Assembly (NCBI GenBank): GCA_012032975.1
Contig: JAAUPU010000178.1
Coordinates: forward strand, 1-6,499
Source: Caldilineaceae bacterium
Lineage (GTDB): Bacteria > Chloroflexota > Anaerolineae > Caldilineales > Caldilineaceae
Length of the DNA: 6,499 bases
Direction of reading: 5' to 3'
Position 1 is the stretch's first letter, and each line of letters opens with the position of its first letter. The notes beneath the pieces are model-generated. The model saw nothing but the letters and a program-made list of their open reading frames with translations, had not been told where the DNA came from and made no database searches. The position numbers and the translations under genes were made by a program. Below, piece after piece: positions 1 through 5,171 of this stretch.

Positions 1-7
1 AAAGGAG
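1..7 (+). promoter_or_regulatory. Strong Shine-Dalgarno for the Cys-ended peptide
   Basis: AAAGGAG sits at the very start of the window, six bases before a GTG codon at 14. It is close to an ideal anti-16S match and decides the start of the 62-residue peptide, showing that this short frame is translated. The promoter must lie upstream of the window. Confidence 0.75.
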
Positions 8-13
8 AATATC

Positions 14-202
14 GTGACGGTAACCGAGGTTGTTTCCACGATCATGACAGACCAGCAAGTCTTTGAGAGATTCGAGCGCGATCCACTTGATGCTCTGGCA
101 GACATGGATATCGATCCAACACCAGGTCTGCTGCGAGCATTCGAGGGCATTGATGCTGATTCCAGTGCAGTGCTCATCGAGCGAGTAAACTACGTCTGCT
201 GA
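14..202 (+). CDS. Putative RiPP precursor peptide with C-terminal cysteine
   Basis: A 62-residue peptide beginning at GTG behind a near-perfect ribosome site. The first ~45 residues are acidic and helical-looking, with a 'VFERFERDPLDALADMDID' stretch (residues 16-34). This resembles the leader style of Nif11-like and Franean1_4349-type RiPP precursors ('FrerFleDPeaALae...'); I recognise the style from memory and have not aligned it. The tail after Asp49 is short and hydrophobic and ends Asn-Tyr-Val-Cys, with Cys62 the only cysteine and the last residue. Ser50 and Ser51 are the only Ser/Thr in the tail. The next gene is an EpiD-like flavoprotein, a class that oxidatively decarboxylates a peptide C-terminal Cys to an enethiol, so Cys62 is the natural candidate substrate. 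A hairpin separates the two genes. Alternative: an unrelated small conserved protein. A coding gene is near certain; the RiPP role is inference. Confidence 0.72.
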   Translation: MTVTEVVSTIMTDQQVFERFERDPLDALADMDIDPTPGLLRAFEGIDADSSAVLIERVNYVC

Positions 203-241
203 AGCCTAGCGACGAGCCTCTGTTCATCAGGTGAAGTAGAC

Positions 242-274
242 GAAGGCAGGTCACCGTGAACATGACCTGCCTTC
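242..274 (+). terminator. 12-bp hairpin after the peptide gene (terminator/attenuator)
   Basis: A perfect 12-bp inverted repeat (arms 242-253 and 263-274, GAAGGCAGGTCA and its complement) with a 9-base loop, 39 bases after the peptide stop. It is followed by CTCATTGTG rather than a proper T-run, so termination may be partial. A leaky hairpin between a precursor gene and its modifying enzyme would give more precursor than enzyme message. The rest of 203-447 shows no gene and no convincing promoter. Confidence 0.6.
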
Positions 275-447
275 CTCATTGTGTAACACCGAAGCCAGTC
301 CATATTCGTCCCGTCCATCCAATTTAGAACCATGAGAATGCGACCGAATGACTGGCCGTCATTCACCAGATCACCTGGTCACCCGGCCAATCGTGGCGCT
401 CGAGGTTGCAATGGATACTATACGGAAGCACCGCAGAGAGGGTCAGG

Positions 448-1044
448 ATGGATTCAAGCGCAGTTGATTTGATCTGTGAGCATCTGCTCATCGGTGTGAC
501 AGGTTCCATCGGCGCATTCGTTGTGCCCGACTATGTCTACAAGTTGAGGAAGCATTTCGCCCGAAACGTTCATGTGTTGATGTCCCAGTCTGCACAGCAG
601 TTCGTGACGCCGTACGTTCTGGAAATCTTTTCCGCAAACCCAGTTTTCACCGACAGTTTCCAAACCAGTGGCGGCATTCGTGTGCCGCACATCGAGCTGG
701 CTCAACGGACATCTCTGTTCTTGATCATGCCTGCAACAGCCAACATCCTGGGTAAAGCGGTGTCCGGCGTCTGCGACGACCTGATATCCACGATGATCGT
801 TGCGTGTCAAGCCCCTATCGTATTCGTACCCAACATGAACGAAGCGATGTGGTCAGACAGGATCGTGCAGCGCAATGTGAAGCTGCTCAGAGAGGTTGGA
901 TATCATGTCGTGGAACCAACCTCAGGCGTGGAAGTCAGCCAGATGATTTCTGGCGGATGTGCGATGCCCCTGGCAGACGCACTGCTGCTGAGTCTGCAGG
1001 TTGTCCTTGCCACCGATGCAGATTCTCAGGATGCACAAGCGTAA
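448..1044 (+). CDS. HFCD-family flavoprotein (EpiD-like cysteine decarboxylase)
   Basis: 198 residues, the usual size for stand-alone homo-oligomeric flavin-containing cysteine decarboxylases (EpiD, MrsD, CypD, and the PPC decarboxylase half of Dfp). The N-terminal flavin-binding stretch GVTGSIGA is at residues 16-23. 'RVPHIELAQ' holds the likely catalytic His81, equivalent to EpiD His67. 'MPATANILGK' (94-103) matches the PASANT motif, and 'CDDLIST' follows. 'PNMNEAMW' (128-135) is an exact match to the PxMNxxMW substrate clamp. There is no phosphopantothenoylcysteine synthetase domain, so this is not a bifunctional Dfp. I chose ATG 448 because AGAGAGG lies six bases upstream; an in-frame TTG at 406 has no good ribosome site. 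With the Cys-ended peptide next door, peptide decarboxylation is more likely than coenzyme A synthesis, but a lone PPC decarboxylase (CoaC) is the alternative. Family near certain, substrate inferred. Confidence 0.9.
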   Translation: MDSSAVDLICEHLLIGVTGSIGAFVVPDYVYKLRKHFARNVHVLMSQSAQQFVTPYVLEIFSANPVFTDSFQTSGGIRVPHIELAQRTSLFLIMPATANILGKAVSGVCDDLISTMIVACQAPIVFVPNMNEAMWSDRIVQRNVKLLREVGYHVVEPTSGVEVSQMISGGCAMPLADALLLSLQVVLATDADSQDAQA

Positions 1045-1240
1045 CCACCGACTCACCCATCTCTTCACCGTGCGGCTGTGGATCGACCAGCGCTCCACAC
1101 GCGCAGCGGTCCGCGGGCGAGTCGAACACGTCTTGAGCGGGGATGTGCGCTACGTCGCCTCGCTGCGTGAACTGTCGGCCCACCTGGAGACTGTCCTGCG
1201 CAGATTGGATGCGGCAGATTCGGACCATCGATCAACGTAA
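1031..1240 (+). CDS. Small conserved 'VRLW/RGxVEHVxSG' protein, unknown function
   Basis: 69 residues from an ATG that overlaps the flavoprotein end by 14 bases in another frame, an arrangement typical of translational coupling. Residues 12-17 are FTVRLW and 28-42 read RGRVEHVLSGDVRYV, followed by an amphipathic helix (SLRELSAHLETVLRRL). I recognise this layout ('vRLW...wRG.VEHV.SG..ryf..l.eL..fl') from small uncharacterised proteins in Chloroflexota and other environmental bacteria, where no function is known to me. The protein is basic and soluble, with no signal peptide. Its position as third gene after the peptide and the flavoprotein suggests a part in the same pathway, for example as a binding or regulatory partner; that is guesswork. 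The lipoprotein gene starts 26 bases further on. Confidence 0.7.
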   Translation: MHKRNHRLTHLFTVRLWIDQRSTRAAVRGRVEHVLSGDVRYVASLRELSAHLETVLRRLDAADSDHRST

Positions 1241-1266
1241 GATTGGCGTTCAAAAAGGAGAAACCG

Positions 1267-2673
1267 ATGAAAGCATTACCCCTTGTAGCCGTGCTGTTCG
1301 TACTCGTGATGGCATTGAGCGGCTGTACCGCCGCCGATCTCCAGGCGATGGCGCTTCAGCCCCCAGAGCCCATGGAGGAACCTCAGGCGTCGCACACGTC
1401 TGAAACGTTTTTTGTAACGTTCATCGACATCGAACTTCCTGAGCAGGACGTCTTTGTCGAGAGCGAGGCCGATCCTGCCCAACTGATGCGCGTCACCGTC
1501 GGCCAGGCTGACGATCCCGCGATCCGGGGCAAGATGCTCTATGCAGCCGCCGAAGCCATCGAGCACGATCCCATGGAGTTGGGTGCGGCGCCCTACGGAC
1601 CCTTCCCCAAGGGCGATCCGCTGGGCTTCACGCTGGAGGAGTGGTGGGCGGCAACCGGCCAGGGCGCCTACACGCTGCACGGCGACCAGGCCACGCTCTC
1701 CGTCGACTTTGAGAATCTGGTGCCCAACGGCGTCTATACCGCCTGGTGCGGGCACATCGGCCTGGAACCGACCTTCGTCATGCTGGACGTGCCCTGCGGT
1801 CCGATGGACGGATCGGAGAATGTCTTCCAGGCGGACGCGGAGGGCAATGCCCACTTCGAGCTGACCATGCACGCGCTGCGCGCCTCCACCGACGATTACT
1901 TCGCCGATCTCGCCTTTGCCTGGCACCGCGACGGCCAGACCTACGGCCTGCACCCCGGCGATTTCGGCGAGAAGACGCATGTCCATCTGTTGGTGCGCGA
2001 TCCGGTGCCGGCGCCAATGGCGCGGGAGCCGATCCAGGCCGACATCGAATTCGTCACCCACATCGACTTCGGCATGCCGGAGCAGGACATCTTCATCGAG
2101 AGCGGCGACGGCGCGTCTCAGGTCATCCGTCCGCTGGAAGAGGCGGAGGACGTCGCGATTCTGGAGCAGATGATCTACGCCGCGGCCGAAGCGACCGAGC
2201 ACAACCCGCTGGAACTGGGTCCCAATCCGCGCGGTCCATTCGCCAAGGGCGAGCCCATCGGCGTCACGTTGGGCGAATGGCTGGCCGCGACCGGCAAAGG
2301 CACCTACACACTGGAGGGTCACCACGCCACGGTCGATGTTCAACTCGAGAACCTGGTGCCCAACGGCGTCTACACCGCCTGGTGCGGCATCATCACTGTA
2401 AACGAGGTCTTCACCGCGGGCGACCTTCCCTGCGGCGCCATCGACGGCTCGCAGAGCAGCTTCCAGGCTGATGAGGACGGCAACGCCTCTTACCAGGTAA
2501 CAATGCCTGCGCTGCCGGCCAGCAACGAGACCACCTTCTCGGACATCGCCTTCGCCTATCACAGCGACGGCCAGACCTGCGGCCACCTGCCGTGCGAGTT
2601 CGGCAAGAACAGCCATGTCCAGCTCTTCATCCTGGAGCCGCCGCCTGCGCCCCAGGATCTGCCGATGGAGTAG
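1267..2673 (+). CDS. Exported lipoprotein with two tandem copies of one domain
   Basis: 468 residues. AAGGAG at 1255-1260 lies six bases before ATG 1267, which decides the start. The N-terminus is a clear lipoprotein signal: Lys2, a hydrophobic run, and lipobox LSGC with lipidated Cys20. After an acidic, Pro-rich linker come two homologous domains, about residues 48-244 and 262-458. They share landmarks: PEQD near the start, a YAAAEA helix, GPF.KG.P.G.TL.EW.AATG, NLVPNGVYTAWCG, PCG..DGS, FQAD..GNA, DGQT and HV.L. Each copy carries paired Cys (161/177 and 373/389). The second has two extra Cys (438, 443) where the first has Tyr and Gly, which may form an extra disulfide. The composition suggests an extracellular beta-rich domain; I do not recognise a named family and propose no activity. 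The gene is notably GC-rich and has strong codon bias, so it is under selection. The palindrome at 2699 closes the unit. Confidence 0.88.
   Translation: MKALPLVAVLFVLVMALSGCTAADLQAMALQPPEPMEEPQASHTSETFFVTFIDIELPEQDVFVESEADPAQLMRVTVGQADDPAIRGKMLYAAAEAIEHDPMELGAAPYGPFPKGDPLGFTLEEWWAATGQGAYTLHGDQATLSVDFENLVPNGVYTAWCGHIGLEPTFVMLDVPCGPMDGSENVFQADAEGNAHFELTMHALRASTDDYFADLAFAWHRDGQTYGLHPGDFGEKTHVHLLVRDPVPAPMAREPIQADIEFVTHIDFGMPEQDIFIESGDGASQVIRPLEEAEDVAILEQMIYAAAEATEHNPLELGPNPRGPFAKGEPIGVTLGEWLAATGKGTYTLEGHHATVDVQLENLVPNGVYTAWCGIITVNEVFTAGDLPCGAIDGSQSSFQADEDGNASYQVTMPALPASNETTFSDIAFAYHSDGQTCGHLPCEFGKNSHVQLFILEPPPAPQDLPME
1408..1998 (+). repeat. Lipoprotein internal domain repeat, copy 1
   Basis: Encodes residues 48-244. 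It aligns collinearly, with few gaps, to 2050-2640. The best-conserved block is NLVPNGVYTAWCG, whose DNA is nearly identical in both copies (near 1720-1755 and 2350-2390), indicating an intragenic duplication. This copy has Trp-His-Arg-Asp where copy 2 has Tyr-His-Ser-Asp. Confidence 0.85.
2050..2640 (+). repeat. Lipoprotein internal domain repeat, copy 2
   Basis: Encodes residues 262-458 and mirrors copy 1 block by block. It differs by gaining Cys438 and Cys443 (TCGHLPCEFG in place of TYGLHPGDFG). The short Pro-rich tail after it (PPPAPQDLPME) ends the protein. Confidence 0.85.
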
Positions 2674-2698
2674 AGCGAAGCTGGCATGGACCAAGAAA

Positions 2699-2730
2699 GG
2701 GAGTGTGAATCGAATTCGATTCACACTCCC
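2699..2730 (+). terminator. Perfect 32-bp palindrome, likely terminator
   Basis: A complete palindrome centred on GAATTC (2712-2717). As RNA it would fold into a 14-bp stem with an AATT loop, followed by CTTGTC. It lies 25 bases after the lipoprotein stop and before the broken methyltransferase, so it probably ends the region 1 transcript. The T-run is poor on +, and on - the arm is followed by CTTTCTTGG, so function in either direction is possible. A protein-binding site is the alternative. Confidence 0.65.
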
Positions 2731-2759
2731 CTTGTCGGTAGAACTTTACGGATCACGAA

Positions 2760-3484
2760 ATGACAGACAACAATACTTCAACCGTGCACGGACAGGCGTC
2801 GACCGGGCACAATTTCACCGCGGCCGACTACCTGGACGCCCACTTCGAAGCGTATCGACCCGAGTACGAGTACATGATTCGGGCTGTCGGTCTTCAGCAG
2901 CAGTGGACGGTTCTCGATGCCGGCGCGGGCGGGGCAGCTATCTGCCCCTCATCGCAGAGCTGGTCGGGCCGCGCGGCGCCATTCATGCCCTCGATCTCGC
3001 GTCGGAGAACGTCGAGCATCTCCAGCGCCGTGTTCAGCAAGGTGAATTTGACTGCCCCGTCGAAGTTCGTAAGGGTTCCGTCACCGACCTGCCCTATGCG
3101 GACAATAGCATGGATGCAGTCTGGTGCGCGAACGTGGTATTGACGGCAAACCATGTGGACGGAGGAGATGGCATATCCGCCGCAGCGAGAACGCTGGGGA
3201 TGCCTGCCAGGTTGGCAAATGCCGGATTCGACGATATCCGCTACGAGAGCGTAGTCTCTGAGTGCCGGCAACCGCTGAGCGCGGTTCAACGCGCCTATTT
3301 TCGGGCGATCACTCCCTTCTGGTATCGGGTCGCGCAGCAATCAGACTTGTCCGAAGCAACACTGGAACGATGGCGCCTCTTGTTGGGTGAGGTGGACGGC
3401 CCCAATCACGTTCTCGAAAGAGCGGACTTCCATCATCGCGAAATACATGGATTGGTGGTCGGCACTGTTCCACCGGCTCGATAG
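2760..3484 (+). pseudogene. SAM-dependent methyltransferase, frameshifted and internally deleted
   Basis: The first part, from ATG 2760, reads in one frame through YRPEYEYMIRAVGL and the SAM-binding motif I, VLDAGAGG. At the GGGG run (2931-2934) the coherent protein moves back one frame and continues with SYLPLIAELVGPRGAIHALD (SAM-binding acidic residue), DLPYADNSMDAVWCANV (motif II/III region), and a tail ending near TVPPAR with stop TAG 3482. Restoring one G gives GAGGGSYLPLIAEL, the expected motif. A second lesion follows. After VWCANV (~3135) the usual strand-loop with 'RVLxPGG' is missing, and the text jumps to RTLGMPARLANAGFDDIRY, the C-terminal 'wL..AGF' part, so roughly 50-70 residues are lost. 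There is no ribosome site before 2760. The family is class I UbiE-like; the substrate is unknown. With two lesions a sequencing error alone cannot explain it. Confidence 0.8.
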
Positions 3485-3557
3485 GAGACTCTGTTGCAGG
3501 TCCTCCAAACAGCCACAGACCGGCGGTTGGCCAATGGACAAGGAGATGATTCCAGCG

Positions 3558-3776
3558 ATGCCAGCAATCGACCAGCGAATCAAAGCAACGCATCACGTCG
3601 CGCTGTGCACGCCCAATTTTGAAGGCATAGAGCGTTTCTATACGCAAACGCTGGGTTTACGTGTGTTACGGCGCTGGGGCCACCGGCGCACCACCCTGAT
3701 CGACTCCGACAGCGTCGCCATTGAACTGGCAGGTGGAGACGATGCAACGGGCGGCAATCGATCCAATGGCGTCTGA
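3558..3776 (+). pseudogene. VOC-superfamily (glyoxalase-fold) protein, N-terminal half only
   Basis: From ATG 3558 (AAGGAG at 3540-3545, rather far upstream; ATG 3534 and 3546 are alternatives) the frame gives about 72 residues. KATHHVALCTPNFEGIERFYTQTLGLRVLRRW followed by TLIDSDSVAIELAGG is the first beta-alpha-beta-beta-beta unit of a VOC domain. The His of THHVAL is a typical metal ligand and the Glu of AIELAG would be the second. The full fold needs ~120-140 residues with a second unit, which is absent. After ~3750 the DNA matches a different gene, the dehydrogenase tail, and the stop at 3774 lies inside that foreign segment. So this is a truncated fusion remnant, probably without function. 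Confidence 0.75.
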
Positions 3777-3881
3777 ATCGACCAGATGTTCTTTACGCCG
3801 GAACGAGTTTGGCGCGCGCTGCGCGACAATCAGCCTGAGGCGGATGACGGACGACACATCGCCAATAAACCAGTCAAGTAG
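3751..3881 (+). pseudogene. Xanthine/aldehyde dehydrogenase Mo-subunit C-terminus, decayed copy 1
   Basis: The frame after the TGA at 3774 reads [18 protein letters not shown] and runs to TAG 3879. [16 protein letters not shown] text is the usual last segment of xanthine dehydrogenase/CoxL-family molybdopterin subunits (normally '...[20 protein letters not shown]'). The DNA pairs with the intact-looking tail at 5172-5318: 3791-3827 against 5267-5303 agrees at 33 of 37 bases by my count. In this copy the TGG of GVW has become TGA, and 4 bases are lost just upstream of it. The rest of the ~750-residue subunit is absent. This is clearly a remnant; it directly abuts the broken VOC gene. Confidence 0.7.
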
Positions 3882-3891
3882 ATCTTCGGAA

Positions 3892-3922
3892 ATGTCTGGT
3901 GCCGACCGATACACCAGAACAT
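3892..3922. repeat. Short bulged hairpin
   Basis: ATGTCTGGTG (3892-3901) pairs with CACCAGAACAT (3912-3922) apart from one bulged A, around a 10-base loop. It resembles a miniature integron-site arm but has no GTT/AAC core bases beside it. The surrounding 3882-3941 shows no gene. Confidence 0.35.
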
Positions 3923-3941
3923 CTGACGCCGTCATCAAAGC

Positions 3942-3971
3942 AAAAAGCCGAGCCATGCATGGCTCGGCTTT
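3942..3971 (-). terminator. Rho-independent terminator for the cassette gene
   Basis: A perfect 28-bp palindrome (3944-3971, centre ATGCAT). Read on the minus strand, it gives a GC-rich stem whose 3' arm ends in GGCTTTTTG, a proper U-tract. It lies beyond the attC site, downstream of the minus-strand gene, so it would end that transcript. On the plus strand the tail is only TTTGATC, so activity there should be weaker. Confidence 0.7.
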
Positions 3972-4008
3972 GATCCATTCCTTTCCATACGGCTGCTCTC
4001 GGTTCACT

Positions 4009-4109
4009 GCTCAACGGCCAAGTTCAGCGGATCCAAACCGAGGCAGTGTCGATGCGCCCGAGTGCGGAAATGTCGCCTTGCTTGGGTCCGCTGGAACGCG
4101 TTGTTATGT
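4009..4109 (-). mobile_element. attC: Integron attC recombination site
   Basis: Read on the minus strand, all the parts of an attC are in order. The inverse core R'' is ACATAAC (4109-4103), then a 5-base spacer. Arm L'' is GTTCCAGCGGACCCAA (4097-4082), followed by a ~45-base variable region with a further short stem (4041-4044 with 4075-4078). Arm L' is TTGGATCCGCTGAAC (4036-4022), then a 6-base spacer. The core R' is GTTGAGC (4015-4009), an exact GTTRRRY. L'' and L' pair 4 bp, then one unpaired extra base in L'', then 11 bp (one G-T). The extra base in L'' is the known orientation mark of attC sites. At 101 nt it is within the usual range. The site starts 7 bases after the stop of the minus-strand gene, as in mobile cassettes. 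Confidence 0.85.
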
Positions 4110-4874
4110 ACTATTCTCACCTTCGGCAATACTGAACTGCCTCGGGGCATTGGAAATCAAGGGGGATATCAACATCCGACGGCATCTGCCACGTAAGCCT
4201 GAATTCTGATTGATGAGAATACTTGTCTGGCTTTACAAAGTACTTGGCTTCGTTGACCAAGTCCAACAACCGAGCTGACATGACGCTGAAGTCGAAGTCT
4301 CGCTCAACTCTGCCAACGACCACCTTATCTCGACTGTAGACGCACTCCGCGAACCGATAACTCAGCGCACTTAATCGCTTTTGAATTGCAGCTGCGAACC
4401 CCTCGACGTCGACTATCTGAAAGCTAGAGTCATACTCAAATCGGCGTAGGCACGCTTGGTCGACCTCACCACAAAAGCAGCAGAAGACGTAGTGGTCAAA
4501 ACCTCCCCCGATCTCGACAAAGGCCGTCGTAGGCGGGCAGTGACCTACAAGAATGAAAGAACCCTCCGAATGGTCCCCTATTTCCTCATGGTCAAATGTG
4601 TAGTAGTAAGAAAAAGTACCCAAACGCAGAGAGCCATCTCGAAAGAACGCGTCCACATGTTCCTCCTTCGCCATCTTGATGACTGGCTTCGTCGGTACGA
4701 CATTCAGCAGGACTTGTGCCTCATCCACGACACTCGCGAACTTGTCGTACGGTATGGGCTGGTCAACATAGAGCCGGTTAATTAAGGCGCCTGCCACGGC
4801 CCGTATAGCAACCGAGTCAATGTTGTTGTATATGAGATAACTGGATATGTCGACTCTATTCATGGGGCACATAA
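4015..4874 (-). mobile_element. Integron gene cassette (860 bp)
   Basis: Cassette limits are set by the G|TT cut points: TTATGT at 4874-4869 begins it and the G at 4015 ends it. In an inserted cassette the inverse core of its own attC should complement the core bases at its 5' end. Here ACATAAC (4109-4103) is the exact reverse complement of GTTATGT (4875-4869). The cassette carries a single gene and nearly no leader, as is typical. No integron integrase or attI is visible in the window, so this is either part of an array extending elsewhere, an integrase-less attC cluster, or a lone insertion. Base composition is visibly more AT-rich than the lipoprotein region. Confidence 0.75.
4117..4863 (-). 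CDS. Cassette-borne protein of unknown function
   Basis: A 248-residue protein if started at the ATG at 4863-4861. An in-frame ATG three codons earlier (4872) lies inside the cassette core site, so I prefer the inner one; neither has a clear Shine-Dalgarno. Landmarks: an N-terminal helical part; IKMAKEEHVDAFFRDGSLRLGTFSYY (residues ~62-87); EIGDHSEGSFILVG (94-107); a Cys-rich FCCFCG (127-132); and KPDKYSHQSEFRLTW (211-225) near the end. The layout 'F.dGslrlgt..YY ... IGD..EG ... KP..Y.hQ.EfRl.w' recalls DUF2971-like proteins, which share a small-aromatic start and a '(Y/H)E.EyR' end, but I cannot confirm membership. There is no signal peptide or membrane segment. Such proteins sit in accessory regions; a defence or toxin role is possible but not shown. 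The stop lies 7 bases before attC. Confidence 0.8.
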   Translation of the reverse strand: MNRVDISSYLIYNNIDSVAIRAVAGALINRLYVDQPIPYDKFASVVDEAQVLLNVVPTKPVIKMAKEEHVDAFFRDGSLRLGTFSYYYTFDHEEIGDHSEGSFILVGHCPPTTAFVEIGGGFDHYVFCCFCGEVDQACLRRFEYDSSFQIVDVEGFAAAIQKRLSALSYRFAECVYSRDKVVVGRVERDFDFSVMSARLLDLVNEAKYFVKPDKYSHQSEFRLTWQMPSDVDIPLDFQCPEAVQYCRR

Positions 4875-4950
4875 CGGATAAGGATTATGCGGCGGAAATC
4901 GGGCTTGGTGACATGTCGGCTTCTCTCACGCCGCATAATCCTTGTTGAAG
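4869..4950 (-). mobile_element. Atypical attC-like site upstream of the cassette gene
   Basis: A perfect 15-bp inverted repeat (4880-4894 AAGGATTATGCGGCG with 4929-4943) around a 34-base spacer. On the minus strand it is preceded by CTTCAAC (4950-4944, near RYYYAAC) and followed by GTTATGT (4875-4869, near GTTRRRY). The outer AAC and GTT can pair. It departs from the standard form: no extra base in the L'' arm, and 9 rather than 5-6 bases between arm and core, through the duplicated-looking TCCTTATCC. It would be the site of the preceding cassette, but no gene ending there is seen. A recombinase-binding inverted repeat of another type is the alternative. Confidence 0.55.
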
Positions 4951-5171
4951 TAAGTCGGTGGGGCCAGACTGTATATGGCATTTCAGTTTTGTTTCCGTGT
5001 TTTAGGGCTGCCCGGGACAGCCGTCCATACGCCTTCATTGTAGCCAATGAGCGAGTTGATAGCAACAGGATCCAATGCGATCCAGTGCGACATCTGACAC
5101 CGTGGCGACAGAGGCACCAAACAGGCGTGATGCACACACAATGATTGCAAGTGCAATCCAAGGGCCGCTAG
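4951..5171. other. Gene-free stretch upstream of the cassette
   Basis: No frame here reads like a protein family. It holds a minus-strand promoter-like pair (5037-5065), a 10-bp near-perfect tandem repeat (GATCCAATGC then GATCCAGTGC, 5069-5088) and a small GATTGCA/TGCAATC hairpin (5143-5158). If it is a former cassette it has lost its gene. Confidence 0.5.
5037..5065 (-). promoter_or_regulatory. Sigma70-like promoter reading into the cassette
   Basis: On the minus strand, TTGCTA (5065-5060), 17 bases, then TACAAT (5042-5037). Each hexamer matches four or five of the six consensus bases, and the spacing is ideal. Transcription would start near 5030 and pass the attC-like repeat to reach the cassette gene ~165 bases on. 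Cassettes usually lack their own promoter, so an external one here would explain expression. Confidence 0.4.

Noticed and set aside
406..447. TTG start 14 codons upstream for the flavoprotein
   Set aside because: No good ribosome site, while AGAGAGG lies six bases before ATG 448; the extra residues lie outside the family's N-terminus.
1746..2471. Arg-rich + frame inside the lipoprotein gene
   Set aside because: Low-complexity Arg/Pro/Gly composition is typical of an off-frame shadow in GC-rich DNA.
1276..2724. Long open frame on the minus strand opposite the lipoprotein
   Set aside because: It mirrors the GC-rich codon bias of the real gene, ends in the palindrome and shows no family pattern. 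The + frame has a signal peptide, a ribosome site and internal repeats.
3666..4007. Minus-strand 113-residue frame after the attC
   Set aside because: It runs through a perfect terminator palindrome and is antisense to the VOC and dehydrogenase remnants.
4456..4785. + strand frame inside the cassette gene
   Set aside because: It is antisense to the better supported minus-strand gene and has no recognisable motif or ribosome site.
5143..5158. GATTGCA/TGCAATC palindrome
   Set aside because: A 7-bp stem with a 2-base loop, no T-run and no core sites; too short to interpret.
4856..5161. Minus-strand 101-residue Cys-rich frame upstream of the cassette
   Set aside because: It reads through the attC-like inverted repeat and has no ribosome site or family pattern.
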